Positions 37,923 to 48,801 are shown, counted from the stretch's first letter. The stretch is 64,000 nucleotides of DNA from Bacillota bacterium (GCA_012841065.1 DUVI01000042.1:1-64000); one strand, 5' to 3'. Program-made: numbers and translations. The notes: generated by a model from the sequence alone, not told the origin.

Positions 37923-38956
37923 GCACTTAACGCTTCCTTTACGCGCCTGATTGCCTCGTCCATATCGTCAAAATCCACGTCGTTGTGGGTAACCATTCTA
38001 ACCTTGTACTGGGTAGAAGAGTTGAACAGCACTCCATAGCGTTTCATAAGGGCTGAAAACTCAGAAGCGTCCATCCCCGTGCCTCTGGTTTCCACCATAA
38101 CCATGTTGCTCTGGACGGTGGCCATGTCAATGTCCAGTCCTGGGATTTCTGCCAAACCCTTGGCAAGTTTCTGGGCTTTGTCGTGGTCTTCAGCAAGGCG
38201 CTTGGTCATCTTCTCCAAGGCAACTATACCTGCCGCAGCCAAGACGCCCGCTTGCCTCATTCCGCCTCCAAGGATCTTCCTGGCCTTACGGGCTTTGTCG
38301 ATGAAATCTTCCGGCCCTGCAACCAAAGAGCCTACAGGTGCACATAGTCCCTTGGACAGGCAAAACTGAACCGAATCTGTATATTGTGTGATCTGTCTTA
38401 CGTCCACTCCAAGGGCAGCCGCAGCGTTGAACACCCTGGCACCGTCAAGATGAACTGCAAGTCCTTGCTCTTTCGCCGGCCCGTATATGGCTTTCATGTT
38501 TTCAAGGGGGACTACACACCCGCCGGACCTGTTGTGGGTGTTCTCCAGGCATATCAAAGACGTACGTGGACAATGGAGATCGTTTGGCCTGATAGCTGCT
38601 TTAACATCCTCTGGATCCATCGCGCCACGGGTGCCTGGGACAGTCCTTACCTGAACCCCTGAAAGCACCGCAGGCCCGCCTGCCTCATACATGAAAATAT
38701 GGGCATTGGATTCCACGATAATCTCATCGCCGCGGTTGGTCCACGCCATGATGGATACCTGGTTACCCATGGTGCCTGTGGGCACAAACAGCGCTGCTTC
38801 CTTGCTTACCATTTCGGCGCCTAAAGCTTCAAGCCGGTTTATGGTGGGATCCTCGCCGTAAACGTCATCACCCACTTCTGCCCTGGCCATGGCTTCACGC
38901 ATCTCAGGAGTCGGATGTGTCACAGTGTCAGAACGCAAGTCTATGATTTTCTTCAA
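37919..38956 (-). CDS. Low-specificity L-threonine aldolase
   Basis: [64 protein letters not shown]. Confidence 0.93.
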   Translation of the reverse strand: MKKIIDLRSDTVTHPTPEMREAMARAEVGDDVYGEDPTINRLEALGAEMVSKEAALFVPTGTMGNQVSIMAWTNRGDEIIVESNAHIFMYEAGGPAVLSGVQVRTVPGTRGAMDPEDVKAAIRPNDLHCPRTSLICLENTHNRSGGCVVPLENMKAIYGPAKEQGLAVHLDGARVFNAAAALGVDVRQITQYTDSVQFCLSKGLCAPVGSLVAGPEDFIDKARKARKILGGGMRQAGVLAAAGIVALEKMTKRLAEDHDKAQKLAKGLAEIPGLDIDMATVQSNMVMVETRGTGMDASEFSALMKRYGVLFNSSTQYKVRMVTHNDVDFDDMDEAIRRVKEALSA

Positions 38957-39027
38957 CTAGGCCCCTCCGTTCAGTGTTGTCCAAGAGTTCTTAAACCACA
39001 ATTCCGGCGCAACATCGCCTGTAACCG

Positions 39028-39399
39028 CTAATCTGCAAGCCCCGCTCTTTGTGCCACCCTGTGCACCCACTTCAAGAATTCCTCTTCAGTGCGCCCGGTG
39101 AATCTTTCAATGGCGTTGGTGCCGCTAAAGCCAATTACCGTCGGCAAAGTCATGACTGCGAACTTCTGAGCCAATTCGCTTTCCTCATCTACGTTCACTT
39201 GCAGGAAGTTTATCTGGCCCTGATATGCACTCGCAATGTCAGGCAATACCCGGTTAATTACGCCTGCCAGCTGCTTGCAGGGCATGCACCACGGTGCCCA
39301 GAACTTCACCACTGAAGCCCTGGAGCCCGATATTTCCTTGTCGAAAGTCTTGCCGGTTACGTCCTTCATCTGAACATGGTTCTTGTCCACTTGGTCCAT
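39028..39399 (-). CDS. Thioredoxin (CMPC active site)
   Basis: VVKFWAPWCMPCKQLAGVINRV...VNVDEESELAQKFAVMTLPTVI. Confidence 0.9.
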   Translation of the reverse strand: MDQVDKNHVQMKDVTGKTFDKEISGSRASVVKFWAPWCMPCKQLAGVINRVLPDIASAYQGQINFLQVNVDEESELAQKFAVMTLPTVIGFSGTNAIERFTGRTEEEFLKWVHRVAQRAGLAD

Positions 39400-39452
39400 A
39401 CACCTTTCCTCCCGGTTATTCCAGTTGTGTTTTCAAAATCCCACATTCGAGC

Positions 39453-40100
39453 TTATCTCTCTAATCTCCTGTTCAGCTCATGCCACAGGCTGCTCACTAT
39501 TCTCTGGGTGTGCTCAATGCTGCCGGAGTTATCGATCACAACATCAGCACAGGCTGTCTTTTCTTCCAAAGGCATCTGGGATCTGATCCTGCTTAGAGCC
39601 TCTTCCCTGGAATAGCCGTCCCGTTCTCTGAGCCGCTTGATCTGAAGCTCCAAATCCACTGCCACAACCCATATTTCGTCGCAGATCCGGTCGATGCCGG
39701 CTTCAAACAAGAGAGGTACATCCAACACAACACACGCCCGTGCACCGCGCCCGGCGAAACACCGGTCTAAACCATCCAGCATATTGTGTGTTTCCTCGAT
39801 CACAAGGGGATGTACAATCGAATTGAGGGCAGAAAGAGCTTCCCTGTCACCAAACACTATCCGGCCCAACGCCTTGCGGTCAAGCGCCCCTTCAGGGGTA
39901 ACTACTTCACCGCCAAACCTTTCCACCACTTTCAAGTACCCCGGCGTACCGGGCATAGTCACCTGGTGGGCTACTTTGTCTGCATCGATCACATAAGCAC
40001 CCAGCCGCCTGAGGTGACGGGACACAGTGCTCTTACCTGTGGCGATACCTCCGGTGAGCCCAAGCACATATAAGTGATGCCACCTGTTGGATTTACACAT
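39453..40100 (-). CDS. coaE: Dephospho-CoA kinase
   Basis: LGLTGGIATGKSTVSRHLRRLGAYVIDADKVAHQV; ORF opens 40124, start near polA stop. Confidence 0.93.
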   Translation of the reverse strand: MCKSNRWHHLYVLGLTGGIATGKSTVSRHLRRLGAYVIDADKVAHQVTMPGTPGYLKVVERFGGEVVTPEGALDRKALGRIVFGDREALSALNSIVHPLVIEETHNMLDGLDRCFAGRGARACVVLDVPLLFEAGIDRICDEIWVVAVDLELQIKRLRERDGYSREEALSRIRSQMPLEEKTACADVVIDNSGSIEHTQRIVSSLWHELNRRLER

Positions 40101-42795
40101 CGGCCCAGCTTGCTCCGACATCAATATCGACTTTCAAAGGCACTTTGAGTTCCATGACTCCTTCCATCTCCTCTTTAACCATCTGCATCATGTAGTCCTG
40201 CTCTTCGGGGACGGTTTCAAATATCAGTTCGTCGTGCACCTGGAGGATAATCCTGGAACGGAGCCCTTCTTTCACGATCCTCCTGTACAGGCGGACCATA
40301 GCAAGTTTGATCAGGTCGGCAGCGCTTCCCTGAATCGGGGTATTTATGGCAGTCCTCTCGGCGAACCCCCGCCTCACTCTGTTCCTTGAGTTGATTTCAG
40401 GTATCGGCCTCCTCCTGCCGAGTATGGTGGTTACGTAACCGGTCCGCCTCGCCTGAACCACCATATCATCCATATATTGCTTTACCAAGGGGTACCTGCG
40501 GAAGTAGGCCTCAATGAATTGCCTGGCCTCCTCGCGTGAAACACCTGTATTCCTGGCCAACCCGAAGTCAGATATGCCGTAAATCACCCCGAAGTTGACT
40601 GCCTTGGCTTTTTCCCTGAGGTCAGGCGTAACCTTATCCATCGGGACTCCGAACATCTCTGACGCAGTTGCCTTGTGGATGTCGTGATCCCGCCTGAATG
40701 CTTCTATCATGGAATCATCACCTGACATATGTGCCATTACCCGGAGTTCAATCTGAGAGTAGTCAGATGCCAAAAACAGCTTGCCCGGCGCAGGTACGAA
40801 GATCTCCCTGATCGCCTTACCTGATTCGGTCCTCACAGGTATGTTCTGCAAGTTGGGCTCAGAGCTTGAAAGCCTGCCTGTGGCGGTGACAGTCTGGTGA
40901 AACGTTGAATGGATGCGGCCTGTAATCGGATTGACCACGCTTTCCAGTATGTCAAGGTAGGTAGATTTCAACTTCGCGTAATGCCGATGGTCGAGAATCT
41001 TTTCAGGAAGCGGGTGAATTGCACTCAGGGTCATGAGCACCTCAGCATCGGTGGAATACCCGGTCTTGGTCTTCTTCACCGGAAGCAGGTTGAGTTTGTC
41101 AAAAAGGATGTAGCTTAGCTGCTTGGGCGAACTAAGGTTGAACTCTTGTCCGGCAGTTTCATATATCTCCCGCTCCAGGGCAGCTAATTTGCGGGCAAAC
41201 TCTTCCCTAAGCTCCTGGCCTTTGGAGAGATCTATCCCTATTCCCAAAGCTTCCATAGCAGCCAGCACTTCAATCATGGGAAACTCTACGTCACTGGCTA
41301 ATGTCCAAAGCCCGTTTGTCTCCAGGTCTGATTTCATCTTGTCAGCCAGTTTGAAGGCAAAGAAGGAGCCTAGAGCCAGGTGCGCCATGTGGCTTTTTTG
41401 GGCGTCAGCACCGGTCCTCTGGTCCCTTGGCAAACTCTCAATGCTCTGGGGCATGTCCTCGCCCAAGTAGTTGTTGGCCAAACCCTCCAGTTTGTAAGTG
41501 GTGCGGGTGGGATCGAGCAAGTATGCCGCCACCATGACGTCAAACCCGAACCCTTTGAGGGCGATGCCCTTATGGAAACCCAGTGTGTAAAGCCACTTGA
41601 CATCGAAACCGGACTTCTTGATCTGGGAGTCTTGCAGCACAGGGCCGAGGTATTTCCACATTATGTCCTGGTAAGAGTCTGGATCGGCAAGTTCTCCCCG
41701 GCGGAAATCGATTAGATAAGCCTGGCCGCCTGAGGAAACCCCAAAGACTTGCGGCCACAGGAAATCGCGGCTCACCTGGCTGTCAATATCGCTCATCCCT
41801 GCGTAAACCGACATATACTCTGATTCAGCTATCCGGCCTGCAAGCGCCTTAAGTTTGTCTTCTGAATCTATGACTTCATATGCATCAGGCCGGCTGACTT
41901 CAGCCGGGATTTGAGCGCTCCCTTCTCCAAACCTGTCGAGCCTTCTCAGCAAACTCTGAAACTCCATATTGTTGAAATAATCCCGGGCTTTTTCCACGTC
42001 AGGCCCATCCCACCTTGCGTCTTCCACATCAACGTGGCACGGGGCGCCGCAAGCGATGGTCGCCAGCCGCTTGGAGAGGAAGGCTATTTGCTGTTGGTCC
42101 TTGAGCAGTTTTTGAACCCTGGACGGGGAAACCTGGTCAATATTGGCGTAAATTTGCTCTATGTCGCGGTATTGGTTAAGCAGTTTGGTTGCGGTCTTGA
42201 CCCCTACCCCTTTCACACCTGGGATATTGTCAGACTGGTCGCCGGCAAGCCCCTTGAAATCGGGAATCTGTTCGGGCCAGACCCCCATATCTTGCTTGAC
42301 GGCCTCACGGTCATATTGCCTGTGCTGGCTAATCCCCCTGACAAAAAGAATGGCTTCTCGCCCTTCGCCGACCAGCTGCAGGCAATCCTTGTCCCCTGAA
42401 AGAATAAGCACGTCAAAACCCTCAGCACTGTACTTGCAGGCCAGAGTACCTATGATATCGTCGGCCTCAAAACCCGGAAGTTCCACGAAGGCCATGTCAA
42501 GTGCGGAAAGAGCGTCTTTGAGCATAGGTATCTGCACCTTGAATTCATCCGGACTTGGCGCCCGGGTGGCCTTGTAATCTTCGAATTCAACATGCCTGAA
42601 TGTGGGCGATGGATGGTCAAACGCACAAATGATATATTCCGGTTGCCTCTCGTCAATCAGACGGAAGAGCATCGTGAGGAATCCGTACACGGCATTTGTC
42701 GGAACACCTTTGCTTGTAGAAAGCGGGGGAAGTGCGTAAAACGCCCGGTTCGCCAGAGAATTGGCATCTACCAGCAGAAGTCGTCTACCGGCCAT
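40093..42795 (-). CDS. polA: DNA polymerase I
   Basis: LLLVDANSLANRAFYALPPL, LASDYSQIELRVMAHMSGD, ILQVHDELIFE. Confidence 0.97.
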   Translation of the reverse strand: MAGRRLLLVDANSLANRAFYALPPLSTSKGVPTNAVYGFLTMLFRLIDERQPEYIICAFDHPSPTFRHVEFEDYKATRAPSPDEFKVQIPMLKDALSALDMAFVELPGFEADDIIGTLACKYSAEGFDVLILSGDKDCLQLVGEGREAILFVRGISQHRQYDREAVKQDMGVWPEQIPDFKGLAGDQSDNIPGVKGVGVKTATKLLNQYRDIEQIYANIDQVSPSRVQKLLKDQQQIAFLSKRLATIACGAPCHVDVEDARWDGPDVEKARDYFNNMEFQSLLRRLDRFGEGSAQIPAEVSRPDAYEVIDSEDKLKALAGRIAESEYMSVYAGMSDIDSQVSRDFLWPQVFGVSSGGQAYLIDFRRGELADPDSYQDIMWKYLGPVLQDSQIKKSGFDVKWLYTLGFHKGIALKGFGFDVMVAAYLLDPTRTTYKLEGLANNYLGEDMPQSIESLPRDQRTGADAQKSHMAHLALGSFFAFKLADKMKSDLETNGLWTLASDVEFPMIEVLAAMEALGIGIDLSKGQELREEFARKLAALEREIYETAGQEFNLSSPKQLSYILFDKLNLLPVKKTKTGYSTDAEVLMTLSAIHPLPEKILDHRHYAKLKSTYLDILESVVNPITGRIHSTFHQTVTATGRLSSSEPNLQNIPVRTESGKAIREIFVPAPGKLFLASDYSQIELRVMAHMSGDDSMIEAFRRDHDIHKATASEMFGVPMDKVTPDLREKAKAVNFGVIYGISDFGLARNTGVSREEARQFIEAYFRRYPLVKQYMDDMVVQARRTGYVTTILGRRRPIPEINSRNRVRRGFAERTAINTPIQGSAADLIKLAMVRLYRRIVKEGLRSRIILQVHDELIFETVPEEQDYMMQMVKEEMEGVMELKVPLKVDIDVGASWADV

Positions 42796-42894
42796 GTCAC
42801 TGTCACCCCCAGATAGTATTTACAGTATCAGTATATTGGTCAGCACATAGCTTGGCAATTTGAACGGTTGGGCCGGACTTGCGCCTAAAACACT

Positions 42895-42946
42895 ACAGCT
42901 TTTCGGAAAGCCTGCCTGATTCTCAGACGGATTTCCGAAAAGCTGT
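42895..42946. terminator. Long perfect inverted repeat between anti-sigma and polA
   Basis: acagcttttcggaaa (42895-42909) / tttccgaaaagctgt (42932-42946), 15-bp perfect arms, 22-nt loop. Confidence 0.55.
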
Positions 42947-42981
42947 ATGGATTCCAGGCTGCCGTATCAAGAACCTACGGC

Positions 42982-44241
42982 CTACCCCTGTTTGGCAATC
43001 GCCCTTCTTACCAAGAAGTATCCTGCTCCCAACACAATAATCACAGGAGATACCTTGGCGACAAAAACGGCCAGGTCTTGCCAGGCCTTCACGAAAGCCT
43101 TCCAAATATCTGTCCACGGTGACGGGGAAGATTTCCGCGAACCTTCTTCCACGATGTTCACAGACAAAAACGACATGGCAGAAGATTTCTCCAGCAGATT
43201 CTGCCTGCCTTGCAAACTCTCGATCTCAGTCCTTACCCGTGACAGCTCAGCCTCGACCTGCAGCAATTCTCCTACTGTGTTGGCATTCCCCAGGATCTGC
43301 AGGAGTCGTTGCTCTTGCTGTACCTTGTTGTTGATCCTCGCATCCAGATCCATGTACTGTTCAGTCACGTCCTGTTCCAATGTATCCGATTGGGTGACCA
43401 CGCCTAAGCCTGACATCTCGTCAATTGCGGGATCCAGATGCTCCGAAGGCACTCTGGCTGTCATGTAAAACACAGTAGATTGCTTGTTACTTTCATCCAC
43501 AGACATGGAAGAGGACTCTATATATCCCTGATAAGAACGGACAATATGAATAGCTTGCCTGGATGTGGCGTCGACTGTACCCTGGGAAACTTCCAGGGTG
43601 AGTCTTGCCCGCCTTATCAGTTTTCTTTCAAGCCCGGCAGTATCAGCACCGGTTGCAGAATACTGATCAGCTAACTCAGTGTCGCTAATTCCCCGTGATT
43701 GCGGCTGAACAGATTCAAGTTCATCGCCTGAAGGGACCTGAGCCATCTTGAAAAACTGTCCGCCTTCTTCGAAAGCAGCAGAACCCGTCGTCCCGGGCTC
43801 TTGCGGAGCCACTCCGGATTGTTCCTTCGCTGCCATAGGAGCATAATAACGTCGGGCAAAATGCAACGTGCCCGCTGACGACAGTATCATAATCACAAGG
43901 CATGCAGCCAAGGCCAGGGCAGCCGTCTTGAATCCTCCCCGGCGAAAGGAAGATAGGTTCCAACGGAACCGGCCCTTCTTGGGTGAAGTCTCTACCCCGC
44001 GCAGCGCAGGCTCAGCCGCCGGTGCGTCTGATACAGCTTCCATGATTCTGGCATGTAGCTCAGGGGGAGGCTTAACTACAGGGAGGGACTGAAGAGCAGA
44101 CTTAACCTGCCATAGTTCCTCCAATGCAGCCTGGCAATGCTCACATGTCGCCAGGTGTGCTTCCACAATGCCATGGGACTCGTGATCAAGTTCGTCGTCC
44201 AAGTACGAAGACAGAAGCCCGGAAACTTCACGGCAAGTCAC
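42982..44241 (-). CDS. Zinc-finger anti-sigma factor fused to DUF4349-type extracytoplasmic domain
   Basis: MTCREVSGLLSSYLDDELDHESHGIVEAHLATCEHC (zf-HC2), TM ALALAACLVIMILSSA, coiled DUF4349-like C-terminus; overlaps sigma gene. Confidence 0.82.
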   Translation of the reverse strand: MTCREVSGLLSSYLDDELDHESHGIVEAHLATCEHCQAALEELWQVKSALQSLPVVKPPPELHARIMEAVSDAPAAEPALRGVETSPKKGRFRWNLSSFRRGGFKTAALALAACLVIMILSSAGTLHFARRYYAPMAAKEQSGVAPQEPGTTGSAAFEEGGQFFKMAQVPSGDELESVQPQSRGISDTELADQYSATGADTAGLERKLIRRARLTLEVSQGTVDATSRQAIHIVRSYQGYIESSSMSVDESNKQSTVFYMTARVPSEHLDPAIDEMSGLGVVTQSDTLEQDVTEQYMDLDARINNKVQQEQRLLQILGNANTVGELLQVEAELSRVRTEIESLQGRQNLLEKSSAMSFLSVNIVEEGSRKSSPSPWTDIWKAFVKAWQDLAVFVAKVSPVIIVLGAGYFLVRRAIAKQG

Positions 44242-44855
44242 CTGTCATCCCTCCTTTCGTCCTGTTTGACGTAAGAAGGAAAGCTTTGTTCCGCATCCAT
44301 CAATTTTCTTAAAATATTCCTCGCCCTGTGAATCCGTGACTTAACCGTACCCAGGGACATATCCAGGATTTCGGCGATCTCCTGGTACGAATATCCCTGC
44401 ACATCGCACAAAATCAAGACCGCCCGGTAATGAGGCTCCAGATCGTTGAGAACGTGGAGCATCTTTTCACCGAGAAACCTGGCTTCCACGATTTCTTCAG
44501 TGCTTTCCGCCGAATCTTCTACCTGTCTTTGGGCTTCTGAATCAGAGAACTCTACCGGTGCATCAAGGGAATATACCTGGGCCTTTTTGTGCCTTCGCAA
44601 GTGATCCAAAGAAGCATTCATGCAGATCCTGTATATCCAGGTGGAAAACTTGCTGTCTCCCCTGAAGCTAGGCAAAGCTTGGTACGCCTTGAGGAACACT
44701 TCTTGCACTATATCCATAGCATCCTCGCTGTCGGATACCATGCGAAAAGCCACATTATACAGTTTGGTTTCATAGGCCTTTACAAGAGCTTCAAAGGCGG
44801 CGACGTCGCCTCTTGACGCTCTTTCCACAATGGCTTGTTCATTTGGTAAAGCCAC
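44238..44855 (-). CDS. ECF-type RNA polymerase sigma factor
   Basis: DAMDIVQEVFLKAYQALPSFRGDSKFSTWIYRICMNASLDHLRR, YQEIAEILDMSLGTVKSRIHRARNIL. Confidence 0.95.
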   Translation of the reverse strand: MALPNEQAIVERASRGDVAAFEALVKAYETKLYNVAFRMVSDSEDAMDIVQEVFLKAYQALPSFRGDSKFSTWIYRICMNASLDHLRRHKKAQVYSLDAPVEFSDSEAQRQVEDSAESTEEIVEARFLGEKMLHVLNDLEPHYRAVLILCDVQGYSYQEIAEILDMSLGTVKSRIHRARNILRKLMDAEQSFPSYVKQDERRDDR

Positions 44856-44920
44856 GGACTTCCCCCTCCGGTATCAATCTGCAATAAGCCAAAAATATCG
44901 AAGCCCAAGTTTATCTTTAC

Positions 44921-46786
44921 TTACTTGCAGGTCTTGCGCTCCTTGTTAAGTTTCAGGGACAAACCAAGGTCCTCAAGTTGCTCAGATGACACTTGTGACG
45001 GCGCACCTGTCAACAGGCATGTAGCTTTGGCTGTCTTAGGAAATGCAATCACTTCTCTTATGGTACCTGCTCCTGCCATTAGCATCACAAGCCTGTCGAG
45101 CCCGAAGGCAATCCCGCAATGGGGAGGCGCTCCGTACTCAAAAGCTTCTAACAGAAAACCGAACTTCTCCTCAGCCTCTTCAACCGAAAGGTTGAGAAGC
45201 CTGAACATCTTGTCCTGGAGTTTCCTCTCATGTATACGCACAGAACCTGAGGCCAGTTCCACCCCATTTAATACTAAATCGTAAGATCTCGCCCGAATCT
45301 GGGACTTGACTGAGTCGTCATCAGATCCCAACAAGTGCACATGCCTGGTAACAGGGCTGGTAAACGGATGATGAGCTGCCTGCCAGCGCGCATCCTCTTC
45401 ATTTCGCTCGAGAAGCGGAAACTCTGTTATCCACAAGAACTCATACTTGCCTTCCGGTATGAGCCCGAGTTCGTCCCCCAGGCTTAACCGGACCCTGCCT
45501 AAAGCCGTTACGGCCACTTCGAACGGGCCTGCCACTATCAGAACCAAATCCCCTTCTTTGGCACCTGTAGCATGGGCAATGCCTGAGATTTCTTCATCTG
45601 AAAGATGCTTTCTCACAGGGGACTTCACTTCGCCTCCGGGGAGATATGCCAGGTGTATGAGCCCTGCAGCCCCGAACTCCTTAGCTTGGGCAGCAAGAGA
45701 ATCAAGTTCCTGCCTGGACATACCTGCACATTCCGGGGCGCAGATCGCCCTGACTGTACCTTTAGATTCGATTGTACTCTTGAACACCATGAAGCCGGAT
45801 TCCCGCACCACGCCGGTAATATCGTGTATTTCCATCCCAAAACGTATATCAGGTTTGTCCGATCCGTACCGGGCCATGGCCTCATCCCAGGTCATCCGGG
45901 GAAAAGGCTGGGCAATCTCAACACCCAGGACTTCTTTCCACAGGTGTTTCATCATCCCTTCGATCAGGCCAAACAACCGATCCTCATCTGAAAACGACAC
46001 CTCAATGTCGATCTGGGTGAATTCAGGCTGCCTGTCAGCCCTCAAGTCTTCGTCCCTATAGCAGCGGGCAAGCTGAAAATACTTGTCTACGCCTGAAACC
46101 ATCAAGAGCTGTTTAAACAGCTGGGGCGACTGGGCCAAAGCGAAAAAGTTGCCTGGATCCAACCGTGAAGGGACCAGATAATCCCTGGCTCCTTCAGGCG
46201 TGCTCTTGGTCATGGTAGGGGTCTCTACTTCCCAAAACCCGTTCTGGGACAGGTAGTTCCTTACCGCCAAGGTGGCCTTGTGCCTAAGCTCAAGATTCCT
46301 GAGCATAGGCAGCCTCCGGAGGTCGAGATACCTATATCTCATTCTCAGCCCTTCATCGGGTTCAGGTTCATCGCGGATCACAAAGGGGGGTGTCTTAGAT
46401 CTGTTGAAAACCTTGATGTCGTCGGCCATCACTTCTATCATGCCTGTAGAACTGTTTGGGTTTTCGGTATCCGGTGCGCGTTTTACAACTGTACCCGACA
46501 CACATATCACATATTCTGACCGTACTTTCTTTGCAATCCTGAAACTCTCAGGCGATCTCTTATGATCTGTGACCACCTGCACCATGCCTGTACGGTCTCT
46601 CAAATCGATGAAGATCAGTTCACCCAGGTCCCTTTGACGGTTGACCCAACCCATCAGGACCACTTCGGAACCCACATGCTTTTCATCGAGTTCCCCGCAA
46701 TAGCAAGTGCGTTCTTGGCCTTCATATCCTGATATTGCAACAGTCGATGTTGCGTTTGTGAGTTTTTCTCCTTCAGTCGGTGCCAC
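44921..46786 (-). CDS. aspS: Aspartyl-tRNA synthetase
   Basis: VLMGWVNRQRDLGELIFIDLRDRTGMVQVV, RYRYLDLRR, FDRLVMLMAGAGTIREVIAFPKT. Confidence 0.96.
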   Translation of the reverse strand: MAPTEGEKLTNATSTVAISGYEGQERTCYCGELDEKHVGSEVVLMGWVNRQRDLGELIFIDLRDRTGMVQVVTDHKRSPESFRIAKKVRSEYVICVSGTVVKRAPDTENPNSSTGMIEVMADDIKVFNRSKTPPFVIRDEPEPDEGLRMRYRYLDLRRLPMLRNLELRHKATLAVRNYLSQNGFWEVETPTMTKSTPEGARDYLVPSRLDPGNFFALAQSPQLFKQLLMVSGVDKYFQLARCYRDEDLRADRQPEFTQIDIEVSFSDEDRLFGLIEGMMKHLWKEVLGVEIAQPFPRMTWDEAMARYGSDKPDIRFGMEIHDITGVVRESGFMVFKSTIESKGTVRAICAPECAGMSRQELDSLAAQAKEFGAAGLIHLAYLPGGEVKSPVRKHLSDEEISGIAHATGAKEGDLVLIVAGPFEVAVTALGRVRLSLGDELGLIPEGKYEFLWITEFPLLERNEEDARWQAAHHPFTSPVTRHVHLLGSDDDSVKSQIRARSYDLVLNGVELASGSVRIHERKLQDKMFRLLNLSVEEAEEKFGFLLEAFEYGAPPHCGIAFGLDRLVMLMAGAGTIREVIAFPKTAKATCLLTGAPSQVSSEQLEDLGLSLKLNKERKTCK

Positions 46787-48053
46787 CTGAGACTGCCTCC
46801 TTCATGAAATCTAACACGCTTCCGGCCGGAACTTGTTTCTGCCACCCATGTTCCATAGACCTTATTGTGATGAAGCCCTGCTCAATTTCTTCTTCTCCGA
46901 TTATTGCAACGTACTTGGCCTTTAGCCTGTCGGCATGTTTCATCTGGGCCTTCATGCTTCGCCTGAGCGGGTCAAAATCGCTTGAAAGCCCTGAGCACCT
47001 TAAGTCGTTGAGCAGCCCAAAACCCGCCTCTGTAACCCGTTTGTCCCCGGTGTCAGGGAAAAGCACAAAGCAATCTATAGATACATCCGGGGCCAGGGGT
47101 TTGTCGCCTTTCTCGGCTGCCAGAAGCAGCCTCTCAACGCCAACAGCGAAACCCATTCCCGGACATGGCTTACCTCCCAGTTCTTCAATAAGCCCATCGT
47201 AGCGCCCTCCGCCGATGATGGCATCCTGGGCGCCAAGGGGAGGCCACTTGAGCTCAAACACTGTCTTTGTGTAGTAGTCAAATCCCCTTACCAGAGTCGG
47301 ATCGACAGTGTACTCAAGCCCAAGGGACCTCAAACTGTCCTGAAGAGTAACCCAGTGCTCCCGGCAATCATCGCACAGATAATCCCTGATCAAAGGGACA
47401 TCTGCCGTAGCCCTGCGGCACGCGTCGTTCTTGCAGTCCAGGATCCTGAGGGGATTCCTGTCCAGCCGTTCCAGGCAATCAGGGCAAAACTCGCCTACCC
47501 TGCCTGAAATATGCTTGACGAAATCTTCCCTGTGAACTCTGCGGCACTTGGGACATCCAATGGTATTGATGTAAAGAGTGGTTCCCATAAGACCCAGTTC
47601 TTCTGCGATTCTCACTGCAAGCAGGATCACTTCCACATCTGAGTAGGCAGACGGCGAACCGAGTATTTCAACTCCGTACTGCACGAACTCCCTGTACCGG
47701 CCTGCCTGGGGCTTTTCATAGCGAAACATTGGACCGAGGTAGAACAATTTCTTCGGCAAAGCACCGCGATCAAGCCCCCGCTCCAAAAATGCCCGGGCAA
47801 CAGGTGCTGTACCCTCCGGCCTGAGGGTGAGCTCCCTGCCCCCCTTGTCCCGGAAGGTGTACATTTCTTTCCGGACAATGTCGGTGGACTCTCCCACTGT
47901 TCTTGAGAACAGCTCGGTGTACTCAAATATGGGAGTCCTGATTTCTTCAAAGCTGTAGATTTTAGAGAGCCGCCTAAGGAGCAATTCAAGACAAGCCCAT
48001 TTATGCGACTCGGGAGGCAGGATATCATTGGTGCCCCGAGGTGCTCTCAGCAT
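46773..48053 (-). CDS. hisS: Histidyl-tRNA synthetase
   Basis: APRGTNDILPPES, LTLRPEGTAPVARAFLE, VRGFDYYTKTVFEL. Confidence 0.96.
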   Translation of the reverse strand: MLRAPRGTNDILPPESHKWACLELLLRRLSKIYSFEEIRTPIFEYTELFSRTVGESTDIVRKEMYTFRDKGGRELTLRPEGTAPVARAFLERGLDRGALPKKLFYLGPMFRYEKPQAGRYREFVQYGVEILGSPSAYSDVEVILLAVRIAEELGLMGTTLYINTIGCPKCRRVHREDFVKHISGRVGEFCPDCLERLDRNPLRILDCKNDACRRATADVPLIRDYLCDDCREHWVTLQDSLRSLGLEYTVDPTLVRGFDYYTKTVFELKWPPLGAQDAIIGGGRYDGLIEELGGKPCPGMGFAVGVERLLLAAEKGDKPLAPDVSIDCFVLFPDTGDKRVTEAGFGLLNDLRCSGLSSDFDPLRRSMKAQMKHADRLKAKYVAIIGEEEIEQGFITIRSMEHGWQKQVPAGSVLDFMKEAVSGGTD

Positions 48054-48100
48054 AACTACCCCTCCCAGGGTTTTGGTTTGTCCATCTAAGATATCACATT

Positions 48101-48781
48101 TCAGCACATAAAGGGATTGTGTGTACGTTCTCTGCCTACCGTGGTCTCTTCGTCGTGGCCTGGATATATGACAGTATCGTCGGGTAAGGTAAACACTTTA
48201 TTGCGGATGCTGGCTACAAGCTGGTGAACATTACCTGCCGGAAGGTCGGTCCTGCCCACACTCAAACTGAAGATCAGATCCCCCGAGAACAACACTCCCG
48301 GCACACCTTCCGAACCTTCATTATCGCGGGTACCCGGCCAGTACAAACAAACGGAGCCCGGACTGTGTCCGGGTGTCTCGATTACGCGGAGGCAGGTATC
48401 CCCGAAGGTGATTACGTCCCCTTCCCTGATGAAGGTGATATCCTTTGGGCGGATCATCTTGTCCGCGCCTGCGAAAGCCCTCATCCAACCGGGTTCTTCC
48501 AAAAACTTGCTGTCAGCCTCGGAAATCAGCACGGGAACCGATGTCTTGGCCTGGATGAAGCCGGCCTCAAGGAAATGGTCGATATGCCCGTGGGTAATCA
48601 CAACACAGTGGAGCCGGAGTCCCTGGCTATCGATAAAATCCAGGATCCCCTGGCCGTCTCCGCCCGGGTCTATGATTATGGCTTTTCGCGATGCTTCGTC
48701 TTCTACGATGTAGCAGTTGGTTTGCAGCCAGCCTACAACACGCGTGTGTACCTTCACCGGCAACCCGCCTTTCACCATCAA
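48101..48781 (-). CDS. MBL-fold metallo-hydrolase (glyoxalase II-like)
   Basis: VVITHGHIDHFLEAG, TPGHSPGSVCLY, SGDLIFSLSVGRTDL, YPGHDEETTVGRER. Confidence 0.92.
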   Translation of the reverse strand: MMVKGGLPVKVHTRVVGWLQTNCYIVEDEASRKAIIIDPGGDGQGILDFIDSQGLRLHCVVITHGHIDHFLEAGFIQAKTSVPVLISEADSKFLEEPGWMRAFAGADKMIRPKDITFIREGDVITFGDTCLRVIETPGHSPGSVCLYWPGTRDNEGSEGVPGVLFSGDLIFSLSVGRTDLPAGNVHQLVASIRNKVFTLPDDTVIYPGHDEETTVGRERTHNPFMC

Positions 48782-48801
48782 ATCGATTCCAAGTACTCTG
48801 G

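Noticed and set aside
41760-41920. polA lacking the 3'-5' exonuclease acidic motif, considered as novel
   Set aside because: Loss of proofreading residues in PolI is common in Bacillota (for example Bacillus and Geobacillus enzymes).
48054-48100. T-box leader for hisS-aspS
   Set aside because: Only ~50 bp separate hisS from the upstream gene; no room for a T-box.
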